From contig NZ_GL622200.1 of assembly GCF_000185305.1 (NCBI RefSeq), positions 1,540,587 through 1,604,586 of the forward strand: DNA of 64,000 bases, given 5' to 3'. This stretch comes from Aggregatibacter segnis ATCC 33393. Its GTDB lineage: Bacteria; Pseudomonadota; Gammaproteobacteria; Enterobacterales; Pasteurellaceae. The notes under the pieces were generated by a model, which was not told the DNA's origin, did no database searches, and saw only the letters and a program-made list of their open reading frames with translations. Shown here piece after piece: positions 41,514-49,154 of this stretch. The first letter of the stretch is position 1; each line of letters starts with the position of its first letter. The translations under genes and the position numbers were made by a program.

Positions 41514-42710
41514 ATGCCTAAAATTACTAAGCCTCTAACCAATACCGAAGTAGAAAGATCTAAGCCAAAAGCCAAAGAATACACCCTTACTGATGGCTAT
41601 GGATTATTTCTATTAGTCTTGCCTACCGGCGTTAAATCATGGCGTTTTAACTATATCCGCCCACTTACTAAAAAACGTACTAAAGTTTCTTTAGGAACTT
41701 ATCCCGCTTTATCTTTGGCTCAAGCCCGTTCTATTCGTGAAGAATATCGCTCTTTGTTGGCCCAAGGCATAGATCCACAAGAACACAAAGAACAAGAACA
41801 GAAAGCCGCTATTGAGCATATAGAAAATAGCTTGCTATCTGTTGCTAATCGTTGGAAGGCCAAGAAGGTTCAAAAAGTAGAAGCTGAGACATTAAAAAAA
41901 GATTGGCGCCGCATGGAAATCTATTTGTTTCCTTTTATTGGTGATATGCCAATAAATGAAATTCTGCCAAAGGTTGTTATTGAAGCATTAGAATCACTCT
42001 ATAACCAAGGCAAGGGCGATACATTAAAGCGCACTATTCGGCTATTGAATGAAGTACTTAATTTCGCTGTAAACTACGGCCTAATTGCCTTTAATCCTTG
42101 CTTACGAATCAATGAAGTATTTAACTTTGGAAAATCCACCAACAACCCGGCAATAACACCAAAAGAACTACCGGAATTAATAAAAGCCGTGATGTATTCC
42201 AGTGCGGCCATTCAAACAAAGTTATTATTCAAATTTCAGTTATTAACCATGGTACGACCTGCTGAAGCAAGTAACGCCACATGGTCTGAAATTGATTTTA
42301 AAAAATCTTTATGGACTATCCCGGCTAACAGAATGAAGAAAAGGCATCCTTTTGTAATTCCCCTTTCTTCCCAAGCTATGGCAATTCTAAACAAAATGAA
42401 AAGTATATCCGTGAAAAGCGAATATGTTTTTCAAAGTTGGATTAAGTCTAACCAACCAATGAGCAGTCAAACAATCAATAAAATGTTAGTCGATTTGGGC
42501 TACAAGAATAAACAAACTGCTCATGGATTAAGAACAATCGGGCACACTTATTTAGCCGATCTGCGTATTGATTATGAAGTGGCTGAAATGTGTATTTCTC
42601 ATAAAACGGGCACGCAAACAGGCAAGATTTATGATAGGGCTGATTTCCTTGAACAACGCAAGCCGGTGATGCAACTTTGGGGCGATTATGTAGAACAATG
42701 TGAACGTTAA
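41514..42710 (+). CDS. int: P4-type tyrosine integrase
   Basis: A 398-aa integrase with the N-terminal DUF4102 arm-binding domain (LTDGYGLFLLVLPTGVKSWRF), a core-binding SAM-like domain and a C-terminal catalytic domain. Active-site parts are visible: Arg in TMVRPAEASNATW, HGLR in AHGLRTIGHTYL, and the tyrosine in KIYDRADFLEQRKP. This family usually integrates at tRNA 3' ends, which matches attL 200 bp upstream. It is the only rightward gene of the island. Confidence 0.95.
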   Translation: MPKITKPLTNTEVERSKPKAKEYTLTDGYGLFLLVLPTGVKSWRFNYIRPLTKKRTKVSLGTYPALSLAQARSIREEYRSLLAQGIDPQEHKEQEQKAAIEHIENSLLSVANRWKAKKVQKVEAETLKKDWRRMEIYLFPFIGDMPINEILPKVVIEALESLYNQGKGDTLKRTIRLLNEVLNFAVNYGLIAFNPCLRINEVFNFGKSTNNPAITPKELPELIKAVMYSSAAIQTKLLFKFQLLTMVRPAEASNATWSEIDFKKSLWTIPANRMKKRHPFVIPLSSQAMAILNKMKSISVKSEYVFQSWIKSNQPMSSQTINKMLVDLGYKNKQTAHGLRTIGHTYLADLRIDYEVAEMCISHKTGTQTGKIYDRADFLEQRKPVMQLWGDYVEQCER

Positions 42711-42743
42711 AAGTGATGTACGTGGAAAATATTTAAAAAGTGC

Positions 42744-42832
42744 GTTCACTCGTTCACTTGTTTACTTTCTTTTATTTTTCAAATGCTTATAAGTTGAAGA
42801 CGAAATCGAAGTTATTCACCTAGGTATTCACC
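42744..42832. repeat. Left iteron cluster (GTGAA[C/T])
   Basis: Four copies in the inverse orientation: GTTCAC at 42744-42749 and 42752-42757, TTATTCACC at 42812-42820 and GGTATTCACC at 42823-42832. The motif matches the right cluster at 56.2 kb and resembles the P4 type I iteron bound by the alpha protein. It lies between int and the primase-helicase. Confidence 0.6.
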
Positions 42833-42842
42833 TTTTTAGATG

Positions 42843-42868
42843 AAAAAAGCGCGGTTTTTATGCCGCGC
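42843..42868 (-). terminator. Terminator of the leftward replication operon
   Basis: GCGCGG / CCGCGC stem with an A-run on the plus strand, which is a T-run for the leftward transcript. Confidence 0.8.
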
Positions 42869-42874
42869 CTTTCA

Positions 42875-43921
42875 CTATCTATTTGATTTTATGTACTCAT
42901 TATAAAACTCATCAAAGTTTTTAAAGTGTACGTTAGTGATATATCTTCCTTTTTCCGCACCGGAAGTAATTCGTCTGCGGGTGTATGGATATTTATTTTT
43001 ATGTTGCGCCAATCCTTGTCTCAATGATTCGGTAAAGTTATTCAGTGTTAAAGCATTTTGAATATTATTGGCTTCGATAAATACCAAGTAAGCCGGGTAA
43101 AGGTGCGTTCTTGGAAGTCCGGTTTTTGCGTTGCCAATTCCTAGCCCGTTACTTTCTTGAGAGGTTAGGAAATAACTACAAAACACCGTTAAATGATCTG
43201 AGTTCATTTTGATTTCTAACGCTTCGGCGCTTTCCTTTTGTTTGGTTAGCGCTTTTTTCGCATCTAACGGATTTTTAAAAGCCTGAATCAGTTTATAAAT
43301 AATTCCTCCCGCTTCAGCTTCTATCTTATCCATTAAGTGCGGATCGCGTTTACTTTCCGGCACCACCTTATCAAAGTGAAAAATCACTCGGCGGCGTTCA
43401 ATACCTCCGTTTCTTTCTGTGAAGCGTGTTGGCTCATTGTTGACGATTAGCACTATCGCGGGAATGTCCGCTTTAAACTTGCTTTTGTGCTTCGGATCGA
43501 TATTGACTAAATCCCCCGCACTAATGCTTTTTAGTCCACCACCATCACCGCCATAGCGGGATTGTTCCAGGCATAGAATGAGCGTTTTATTCACAAAGTT
43601 TTCACGGCCGCGCGGTTCGTCTAAATCGACTAATCGACCTCTTTCCGTGTTTTGTTCGCCGGCTAACATTGTGGCAATTTGCGCAAATACCGATTTTCCG
43701 CTACCACCATCGCCGGTTACTTCAAAGAATAATTGCCAGTTATGGCGATTCGTTAAAATCGCGTAAAGTGCGCCCAAGATTGCTTGCTTTTTATCTTCCT
43801 TGCCATCAGCAACAAAATTCAACCAATTATCAAAGTGCGGTGTATTTTCTTCCTGATTCGTGTAATCGTACGGAATAAAGGAAGTGAGCCAATTTTCCCG
43901 ACAATGTGGACTAAATTCCAA
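42875..43921 (-). CDS. P4-like SF3 helicase, C-terminal part of primase-helicase
   Basis: A 348-aa reading frame with the D5/SF3 helicase core: Walker A GDGGSGKSVFAQIA, Walker B region TLILCLEQSRYGG and the SF3 motif C IPAIVLIVNNEPTRF, then an arginine-finger segment GGIERRRVIF. The upstream end continues in frame as KNGVLNRSTLEFSPHC, so the natural protein begins in the neighbouring frame (43933-44661). A one-base frame break in the A6 tract at 43944-43949 splits the gene. Whether it is restored by -1 slippage, lost, or an assembly error is open. Confidence 0.8.
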   Translation of the reverse strand: MEFSPHCRENWLTSFIPYDYTNQEENTPHFDNWLNFVADGKEDKKQAILGALYAILTNRHNWQLFFEVTGDGGSGKSVFAQIATMLAGEQNTERGRLVDLDEPRGRENFVNKTLILCLEQSRYGGDGGGLKSISAGDLVNIDPKHKSKFKADIPAIVLIVNNEPTRFTERNGGIERRRVIFHFDKVVPESKRDPHLMDKIEAEAGGIIYKLIQAFKNPLDAKKALTKQKESAEALEIKMNSDHLTVFCSYFLTSQESNGLGIGNAKTGLPRTHLYPAYLVFIEANNIQNALTLNNFTESLRQGLAQHKNKYPYTRRRITSGAEKGRYITNVHFKNFDEFYNEYIKSNR

Positions 43922-43932
43922 GGTAGAACGAT

Positions 43933-44661
43933 TTAATACGCCATTTTTTCTAATAACTCCTTGGACTGTTCCCCCATTTTGGCCGCTTGAATCTTCGCTG
44001 TATCAATCATTGAATCAATAGAACGGGCACTATAAGTAAATTCTTGTTCATCGTAAAACTGAACGGCTTTAACCTCCAATTCCGATCTAGGTAGAATCTC
44101 CCAATTTGCGCCAGTGTAATGATAAAGCTCCTTATCTAAGCTGTGTTGAGCAATATCTAGATTCAGCCATTTTACGAATGCTCGGGCTTTTACATTAGTT
44201 CCGTCCTTTTCTTTCAATTTCGGCGGCTGAGCAATTTTATCCGCAATTTCTACCGCACTTTTATCCGTGCGTAGTCGTTGAATGTAACCACTTAGATTTT
44301 CCTTCATCTGCGCAGCGCCATCATATAAAACAACATGATCAGCTTTTGTATGCTTTGCTAGATTGTGACAAATACCGGTGATTTCTGTTTGCTCCAATTC
44401 ACCACATTGGAAAATCATGATTGAGCGTTGTTCCGGGTCGGCTAGTCTGATTCCTGAAATATCTTCAAGCTGCTGTTCGGCAAGAATCACCGGCTTTTGT
44501 CTAGCGTCCATACCTTCCACCAATGAACACAATAACAACCATTCTTCGTCTTTTCCTTTGTTCCATGCTTGCCAAGCTTTACGCCCGGCAAGAATGATTA
44601 ACGCTGAATAAGGTTCTTTCGGCTGATCTGCTAAATGTGGTGCATTAATTAAGCGGGCCAT
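43933..44661 (-). CDS. N-terminal part of the satellite primase-helicase (frame-broken)
   Basis: A 242-aa frame ending at TAA just after an A6 tract. It includes an alpha/beta segment (SALIILAGRKAWQAW, RQKPVILAEQQLEDI, HVVLYDGAAQMKENL) reminiscent of a Toprim-like nucleotide domain, and a C-terminal segment (YSARSIDSMIDTAKIQAAKMGEQSKELL) that in intact homologues leads into the helicase. A -1 shift at GAA-AAA-ATG continues straight into the helicase frame. Its ATG overlaps the upstream gene by 17 bp. Confidence 0.7.
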   Translation of the reverse strand: MARLINAPHLADQPKEPYSALIILAGRKAWQAWNKGKDEEWLLLCSLVEGMDARQKPVILAEQQLEDISGIRLADPEQRSIMIFQCGELEQTEITGICHNLAKHTKADHVVLYDGAAQMKENLSGYIQRLRTDKSAVEIADKIAQPPKLKEKDGTNVKARAFVKWLNLDIAQHSLDKELYHYTGANWEILPRSELEVKAVQFYDEQEFTYSARSIDSMIDTAKIQAAKMGEQSKELLEKMAY

Positions 44662-45088
44662 GATTTACCCCCTCAACTGCGCCGTTCTCAATCATATTGA
44701 TACGCATGGCAACGATTTCCTGAAAATATGAAAATGTGCTTACCAAGGAAATCACTAAGCTATGCTTCAATAAGCCATCTATAAGTTCATCATTGGATAG
44801 CATTGCTGCGGTTTCCTCCGGCGCTAAAGAAGGCGGTTTTGGCGCCATCTGTAGTAAATGCTTATTGATCGTGATTAATTCATCACGAAGAATTTTTAGC
44901 CCACCGAGATATTCAGCGGGATAATCAATAAACTGTTCAGCTAATGCCAAAATTGATTCGGTGGTATAAGGGAAAGACGAATTAAAGGCTTCATCTTTAG
45001 GTTTTCCCATGTTCTGATGACTGATTGAAATCGCGTTCAATTCAATGGCATTTAGTTTGGAATAATCCATTTTTTGATTGAGATCCAT
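44645..45088 (-). CDS. Hypothetical satellite protein, 147 aa
   Basis: A 147-aa mostly helical, soluble protein of unknown function (AMLSNDELIDGLLKHSLVISLVSTFSYFQEIVAMRI). The start overlaps the upstream stop (TAATG) and the end overlaps the primase start, so it is part of the leftward replication operon. Confidence 0.65.
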   Translation of the reverse strand: MDLNQKMDYSKLNAIELNAISISHQNMGKPKDEAFNSSFPYTTESILALAEQFIDYPAEYLGGLKILRDELITINKHLLQMAPKPPSLAPEETAAMLSNDELIDGLLKHSLVISLVSTFSYFQEIVAMRINMIENGAVEGVNHGPLN

Positions 45089-45312
45089 TATTTCACCCCC
45101 GTGATTTTCAATCCTGCTGTAGTTGCTCGTTTAATTGATTTCAGCGCGTCTGTTGCGCCTTTTAAATGTCCGTTGTGAATGTAGTCTTTGGCAAAGCTAA
45201 GATAAAATTCAGTCTGTTTAATGGCTTTTACCAACTGTTCCCAATCCGGCAAGCGTTCTTCCTCAAATAGGCTAGGGCGCTTCTTGCTTACTTTGGTTTT
45301 TAACTTACGCAT
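45088..45312 (-). CDS. Hypothetical satellite protein, 74 aa
   Basis: A 74-aa basic protein starting MRKLKTKVSKKRP, with a helical C-terminus. ATG at 45312 overlaps the upstream stop (ATGCGTAA), favouring it over the in-frame ATG at 45336. Function unknown. Confidence 0.55.
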   Translation of the reverse strand: MRKLKTKVSKKRPSLFEEERLPDWEQLVKAIKQTEFYLSFAKDYIHNGHLKGATDALKSIKRATTAGLKITGVK

Positions 45313-45655
45313 TTGCCACCACCTGTAATCGTTCAATTTGTGTTACTACTTCGGCAAATTTAGAAATTAAATAGCCGTTTGCCTGATTGAAGTCCTTTAA
45401 AAGTGCGGTCTGTTCTTTTGTTAAATCGGCAGCTTTCGCCAATTCGTTAAATAACTTTCCACCACCTTTTAACCGTTCCACTAAATCCGCACATTCGCCG
45501 CGCATTTTTAGTTTGTGATGGAAGTCGTCCGGGTAAACCTCTAAGCAACGTTGATTGCTGTCATGGATTAACTTAAATTGGCGACTGATTTGCGCATATT
45601 CCGCGTGTAAAGGATTGAATGAGAGTTTCCCCTTATACTGGTTACTTACTTTCAT
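45305..45655 (-). CDS. Hypothetical satellite protein, 116 aa
   Basis: A 116-aa, helix-rich protein (ADLVERLKGGGKLFNELAKAADLTKEQTALLKDF). ATG at 45655 has the ribosome site GGAGGG, so I prefer it to the ATG at 45679. It carries an uptake signal in frame (45401-45409). Function unknown. Confidence 0.6.
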   Translation of the reverse strand: MKVSNQYKGKLSFNPLHAEYAQISRQFKLIHDSNQRCLEVYPDDFHHKLKMRGECADLVERLKGGGKLFNELAKAADLTKEQTALLKDFNQANGYLISKFAEVVTQIERLQVVANA

Positions 45656-45833
45656 TATTGCCACCCTCCCAAAGTACATTCACTGCATCTTTAGTCCGCA
45701 CAATCAGATCACGCACGGCCCAAAGTGAATCGCTTAATGCTTTCTCCCTTGTGTTGTTATCCACCATCAGAAGAATAGCTTCCGCTTGAGCAAGATTTTT
45801 TGTGATTTCGTCCATTGCGTCTAATTTCTTCAT
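45642..45833 (-). CDS. Small helical satellite protein, 63 aa
   Basis: A 63-aa acidic helical protein (EITKNLAQAEAILLMVDNNT). It has the same general form as the 60-aa product encoded just upstream, so the two may be diverged duplicates. Function unknown. Confidence 0.5.
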   Translation of the reverse strand: MKKLDAMDEITKNLAQAEAILLMVDNNTREKALSDSLWAVRDLIVRTKDAVNVLWEGGNNESK

Positions 45834-45848
45834 GATTTTGTCCTCTCC

Positions 45849-46031
45849 CTAAAGCTCTTCTTCTAACGACATTACAGAAGTGAGGATTAATTTTGATACG
45901 GCACGGAAGGCGGCTTCATAGGTGGTGCGATCAACCTTATCAATCGTTCCATTGCCTTTGCTAATTAGTTCTGAAATCGCTTGAGCTTCCCACAATCCTT
46001 CAAGTGCTTTGGTAATTTCTTCATTACGCAT
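45849..46031 (-). CDS. Small helical satellite protein, 60 aa
   Basis: A 60-aa acidic protein (MRNEEITKALEGLWEAQAI). ATG at 46031 follows GGAGGTGGCTC and overlaps the stop of the Icd-like gene, which indicates coupling. Function unknown. Confidence 0.55.
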   Translation of the reverse strand: MRNEEITKALEGLWEAQAISELISKGNGTIDKVDRTTYEAAFRAVSKLILTSVMSLEEEL

Positions 46032-46623
46032 GAGCCACCTCCATAGAATCACGAGAGATTGCCGAAAAAGCGCGGTCGTTTTTCACGGTGTTTTGAAGAT
46101 TGATTTTGCCGGTAAGCACAAGAACAAAATCACGGGCGAATTTGGCGCGCGCGGCTTGTTCTGTATCGGCAGTGATACGGATTTTTTGAATGTGATTGGT
46201 TAGATCGGTACGGCGAATAGCCGCAAAAATGAATTGATACATTTGCGTAGATTCCAATAACTGATTTTTAGAATCTACCGCTAGACTTCTCACGGTCGGG
46301 CGGTAGAACGTAACAGGGTGAGAAACTGTCGTTATTGGAAAACAGCCCGTCAAAGACGGCCTATTACGCTCTACCATTGAATGAATTTTTAGATTAGATA
46401 AAACAAAATCCGCAAATTCTTTAGGTGTGCGAATGTCACGAACAAAAAAAGCACGGTTAAAAGGCGTGCTATCGTTCGCCAATAACTTAATATTCAGCTT
46501 CTCACGGCTGACCTTAGATTTTGCTAAGGTGTGGATATACTCGCAAATTTGACCGCACTTTGTAAAGTGAAAGCTGTTGTAATTATTTTCATATTGTTTA
46601 TAATTAACGTGATTTAAATTCAT
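46024..46623 (-). CDS. Icd-like / Ash-like satellite protein (putative host-division inhibitor family)
   Basis: A 199-aa protein starting MNLNHVNYKQYE after AAAAGGAACGAAT. The C-terminal block MYQFIFAAIRRTDLTNHIQKIRITADTEQAARAKFARDFV has the pattern of phage proteins annotated as 'host cell division inhibitor Icd-like'. The segment before it (VTFYRPTVRSLAVDS) is often joined to the family. In P1/P7 and P4-like elements such genes are controlled by a C4/CI-type antisense RNA encoded just upstream, and two hairpins are seen at 46754-46813. Toxic activity has not been shown here. Confidence 0.65.
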   Translation of the reverse strand: MNLNHVNYKQYENNYNSFHFTKCGQICEYIHTLAKSKVSREKLNIKLLANDSTPFNRAFFVRDIRTPKEFADFVLSNLKIHSMVERNRPSLTGCFPITTVSHPVTFYRPTVRSLAVDSKNQLLESTQMYQFIFAAIRRTDLTNHIQKIRITADTEQAARAKFARDFVLVLTGKINLQNTVKNDRAFSAISRDSMEVAHA

Positions 46624-46753
46624 ATTCGTTCCTTTTATGGATTTAGATCGGGAAACGTGGCGTGTGCTTTGTGTTTGGCTCATGGTCGCTAAAATCATTC
46701 ATTAGCGTTCAAAGTGTGTTCCGCTGTTTCCGCTCTCATGTAATTTAGGTTAT

Positions 46754-46813
46754 CTACCTTCTGAGTGATTCTTAAGGTAGGGAAATGCGCCGCTTGGGTT
46801 GAGCCTTGCGGCG
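46754..46813 (-). ncRNA. Candidate C4/CI-type antisense RNA (two hairpins) upstream of the Icd-like gene
   Basis: On the leftward transcript a 6-bp stem CGCCGC / GCGGCG (46808-46813 with 46788-46793; 14-base loop) is followed by a 7-bp stem CTACCTT / AAGGTAG (46774-46780 with 46754-46760). They lie between the regulator gene and the Icd-like gene, the position of C4 RNA in P1/P7-type immunity regions. Size and two-hairpin form fit; pairing targets were not identified. Confidence 0.4.
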
Positions 46814-46821
46814 TTTTTCTT

Positions 46822-47133
46822 TTAACGGAATCGAAAGTAGGCTTGCTGTTCTTCATGCGCAGTAAGCTCACCTCCCTTAGCCTTATAAATGGCAATCACC
46901 TGTTTTAACTGTTCGGCATCTGCGATTTCATAGCGGTAATATTGTCCCATTCCATCTGCAGTCTTTTCCGTTGTACGTTTCACTTTGCCGGTTAAATGAT
47001 TGCGTTCAAGTTCACTGATATAGTTACGCGCTGACGTCATGCCCATTGAGTAACCATCAATGCCGCTAATACTAGAAAGAATTAAGCGGTGTAACACTTT
47101 TAAGAATTGTGTTGGTTTTCTTGCTTCGTTCAT
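46822..47133 (-). CDS. Satellite DNA-binding-like regulator, 103 aa
   Basis: A 103-aa protein with a winged-helix-like pattern: LKVLHRLILSSISGIDGYSMGMTSARNYISELERNHL followed by a beta hairpin (QYYRYEIADAEQLKQVI). It resembles small regulators found beside AlpA in Pasteurellaceae prophages. It starts 11 bp after alpA and may control the downstream operon. The role is inferred. Confidence 0.6.
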   Translation of the reverse strand: MNEARKPTQFLKVLHRLILSSISGIDGYSMGMTSARNYISELERNHLTGKVKRTTEKTADGMGQYYRYEIADAEQLKQVIAIYKAKGGELTAHEEQQAYFRFR

Positions 47134-47144
47134 CTTCCACCACC

Positions 47145-47348
47145 TTAAGCGCGTGCTGCTTTTTGTTCTTCAATCCACGCATTTACTTCTTCTAAATCCC
47201 AACGGACAAAGTTTTGTGAAAAGCGGATCGGTTGTGGGAATTGTTTAGCTTTTACAAGCTCATTGAGTTTGGTGCGGCCAAAGCTTACGCGTCGGCAAAC
47301 ATCGGCACCGGTGATGAGTTTTTTAGATTGGGTTTGAGATTGGCTCAT
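47145..47348 (-). CDS. alpA: AlpA-family regulator
   Basis: A 67-aa MerR-like helix-turn-helix protein: KLITGADVCRRVSFGRTKLNELVKAKQFPQPIRF and the wing NFVRWDLEEVNAWIEE are the AlpA signature. In satellites AlpA activates excision and expression of the island, and can act as an excisionase. It is the first gene of the leftward replication operon. Its upstream gap has three palindromes. Confidence 0.9.
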   Translation of the reverse strand: MSQSQTQSKKLITGADVCRRVSFGRTKLNELVKAKQFPQPIRFSQNFVRWDLEEVNAWIEEQKAARA

Positions 47349-47378
47349 AAAAAATACCTTTCGTTAGTTTAACCATGT

Positions 47379-47396
47379 GGAATAGCGTTCTATTCC
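47379..47396. promoter_or_regulatory. Palindrome upstream of alpA
   Basis: GGAATAG / CTATTCC with a four-base spacer, 30-48 bp before the alpA start; an operator candidate. Confidence 0.5.
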
Positions 47397-47447
47397 GTTG
47401 AGTTGTTCGAACGGGAGGTATTAGAAAGGATTTTTTAGGGTGGCAAA

Positions 47448-47480
47448 ATCTATATAGATCCAAAACGAATCTATATAGAT
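47448..47480. promoter_or_regulatory. Twin palindromic operators ATCTATATAGAT
   Basis: The 12-bp perfect palindrome ATCTATATAGAT occurs at 47448-47459 and again at 47469-47480. The centres are 21 bp apart, two helical turns, so two dimers would bind the same face. It lies between alpA and the end of the 318-aa gene. Confidence 0.65.
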
Positions 47481-47492
47481 CTCTTGAAGGGG

Positions 47493-48449
47493 TTATTTGA
47501 TTTTATTTGCTTTGCTGAATTTATCTCGTAAATTAGCTTCACTTAATCCAGTATAACCTTGATATTGTTCACTAATATAAACTATTAATTCTTCTTGGTT
47601 GCCAAAGCTATTTTCAGACAAACAAAGTTCTTTTAAGGCTTGTATAAGATTTAAGTAAGAAGTTTCAGATTTTCCAGAAATTTCTCTACTACTTTCCCCT
47701 ATCTCTTTTTGGAATTCTTCAATTTGTTTATTTTTATCACTAATTTGATTTTTAAGTTTCTGAATTTCTTCTTGCTGTTCATAACTTTCATCAATTACGG
47801 AAAATAATTTCAAAAATGAGATCATATCCTCGTGAATAATATAAATATCATCTAAATAAAGCTCTGTTCTGTTTTCGTAAATAGGCAAATGAAGATAAAG
47901 CCCAGAAAAGGTGTTTACATAAATATCAGGGAATTCCTCTATATAACCACGCTCTATTAGCTCTAGGGTATTGTATGGTTCGAATACTTCCTTAGAGAGA
48001 GGAAAATAACCATTAAAAACAAGATTTCTAAAACGGTCTAATTCTCCGGTATAAAGCTTTATTTCATCATTTTTAGAAAAGTAGTCAGGGAGGTAGTAGG
48101 CATCATTTAATATAACATCAATACTAAAATAAATGTTATTTAGTTTTATTCTGTAAATTTCAAAGTTTTCGTTGTGTTCTATTTCTGACTTTGTTTCCCC
48201 TTGGCTAAATTGTAAAAATATTTCTTCATTTCTAATATTTAGCGTTTTATTATGTGGAATTTCCCGTTTATTTACGCTATCTATCTTATTAATTCGCCCT
48301 TCAAGATGAATTGAAGCTTGTAAATCACCTGATTGAATATATTCTAATAAATCGTATTCTGAAATATTAATATTGTAGTTCAATGAGATATATTTTACCG
48401 CATCAGTGATTGAATATGCCTTTTTAGGCAAGAACTTTTGATTCGACAT
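47493..48449 (-). CDS. Hypothetical satellite cargo protein, 318 aa
   Basis: A 318-aa A/T-rich gene. The N-terminus (KKAYSITDAVKYISLNYNINISEYDLLEYIQSG) looks like a helical DNA-binding or dimer module. A coiled coil (about 228-258, IQKLKNQISDKNKQIEEFQKEI) leads to a C-terminal domain (TSYLNLIQALKEL to EANLRDKFSKANKI) that recurs at the ends of many unannotated phage and bacterial proteins. The ribosome site AAGGGG lies within a hairpin loop just before the ATG. Function unknown; it is upstream of alpA and probably has its own promoter. Confidence 0.7.
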   Translation of the reverse strand: MSNQKFLPKKAYSITDAVKYISLNYNINISEYDLLEYIQSGDLQASIHLEGRINKIDSVNKREIPHNKTLNIRNEEIFLQFSQGETKSEIEHNENFEIYRIKLNNIYFSIDVILNDAYYLPDYFSKNDEIKLYTGELDRFRNLVFNGYFPLSKEVFEPYNTLELIERGYIEEFPDIYVNTFSGLYLHLPIYENRTELYLDDIYIIHEDMISFLKLFSVIDESYEQQEEIQKLKNQISDKNKQIEEFQKEIGESSREISGKSETSYLNLIQALKELCLSENSFGNQEELIVYISEQYQGYTGLSEANLRDKFSKANKIK

Positions 48450-48535
48450 AAATGCCCCTTTCGCATTTGTCCTTATGATAGGAACGCACCAACAAGATAA
48501 GGCTTCTTACTTTCGGGGATCAGCCTAGGTGCGTT
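48450..48535 (-). promoter_or_regulatory. Structured leader of the 318-aa gene; SD in a hairpin loop
   Basis: On the leftward transcript, a stem AACGCACC / GGTGCGTT (48528-48535 with 48483-48490) encloses a second stem AGGCT / AGCCT. Next, AAATGC / GCATTT (48463-48468 with 48450-48455) places the ribosome site AAGGGG in its loop, ending against the start codon. The first structure's loop contains CCCC, able to pair with that GGGG. Translational control is inferred. Confidence 0.45.
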
Positions 48536-48547
48536 GAATTATTTCTG

Positions 48548-48587
48548 AAAAAAAACACGCCAATATCAAACAATATAGGCGTGTTTT
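48548..48587 (-). terminator. Terminator of the membrane gene pair
   Basis: AAAACACGCC / GGCGTGTTTT stem with an eight-A plus-strand flank, a T-run for the leftward transcript. Confidence 0.8.
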
Positions 48588-48593
48588 GATTGA

Positions 48594-49154
48594 TTAAGCA
48601 CGTTTAGAATCTATAGTAGATAAATCCGGCTTATTTATATTAAATAAAGGTTTAAATATTTTAGGGACTTTTCCTAATAATCCAAGAGCCAATAAAATTG
48701 GAATAGTAAAAATAAGAAAGAACACCATTATAATAATATCTAGTAGACTATTAAATATAAAAGCTGCGTGAACAATATTTGCTGACGAATCAAAAATATT
48801 ATGAAACTCATTTAAGGTTGCATTTTCAAGAATATTCTGGTTTTCATCAATATTTTTTCTATAAGCAAATCTAGCTTCTTCATTGGAATTGATATATCGT
48901 ATAAATTTCCAACGAATTTTTATATTATCAAGAGCTATTCTACTAAAATGAGATCTTAGTAGTTTTTCCAATACCTCTTTAGCTTTAACATCAACATCTT
49001 TTTCAACTAAAATAGCTGATAACTGTTTCTGTATAGCTGAATGTTTTTTCTGATACTTATAGATTATGAGAGGTAAGATAATTTTTTTATATACCCATTC
49101 AATAAGGAAAACAACGCATAGTATAGATAAAAATGTTAGTAGTAGATTATCCAT
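48594..49154 (-). CDS. Hypothetical membrane protein, 186 aa (satellite cargo)
   Basis: A 186-aa protein with an N-terminal membrane helix (LLLTFLSILCVVFLIEWVYKK), a central cytosolic helical part and a C-terminal hydrophobic pair of segments (about 130-165). ATG at 49154 follows CGGAGGACAAAG. No family recognised. It overlaps the next gene by 8 bp. Very A/T-rich compared with the head genes, which suggests separate origin. Confidence 0.6.
   Translation of the reverse strand: MDNLLLTFLSILCVVFLIEWVYKKIILPLIIYKYQKKHSAIQKQLSAILVEKDVDVKAKEVLEKLLRSHFSRIALDNIKIRWKFIRYINSNEEARFAYRKNIDENQNILENATLNEFHNIFDSSANIVHAAFIFNSLLDIIIMVFFLIFTIPILLALGLLGKVPKIFKPLFNINKPDLSTIDSKRA

Noticed and set aside
46695-46895. 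66-codon minus-strand ORF overlapping the regulator gene and the hairpin region
   Set aside because: It overlaps the better-supported 103-aa gene and both hairpins, and lacks a clear ribosome site; an RNA explains the region better. It is not excluded.
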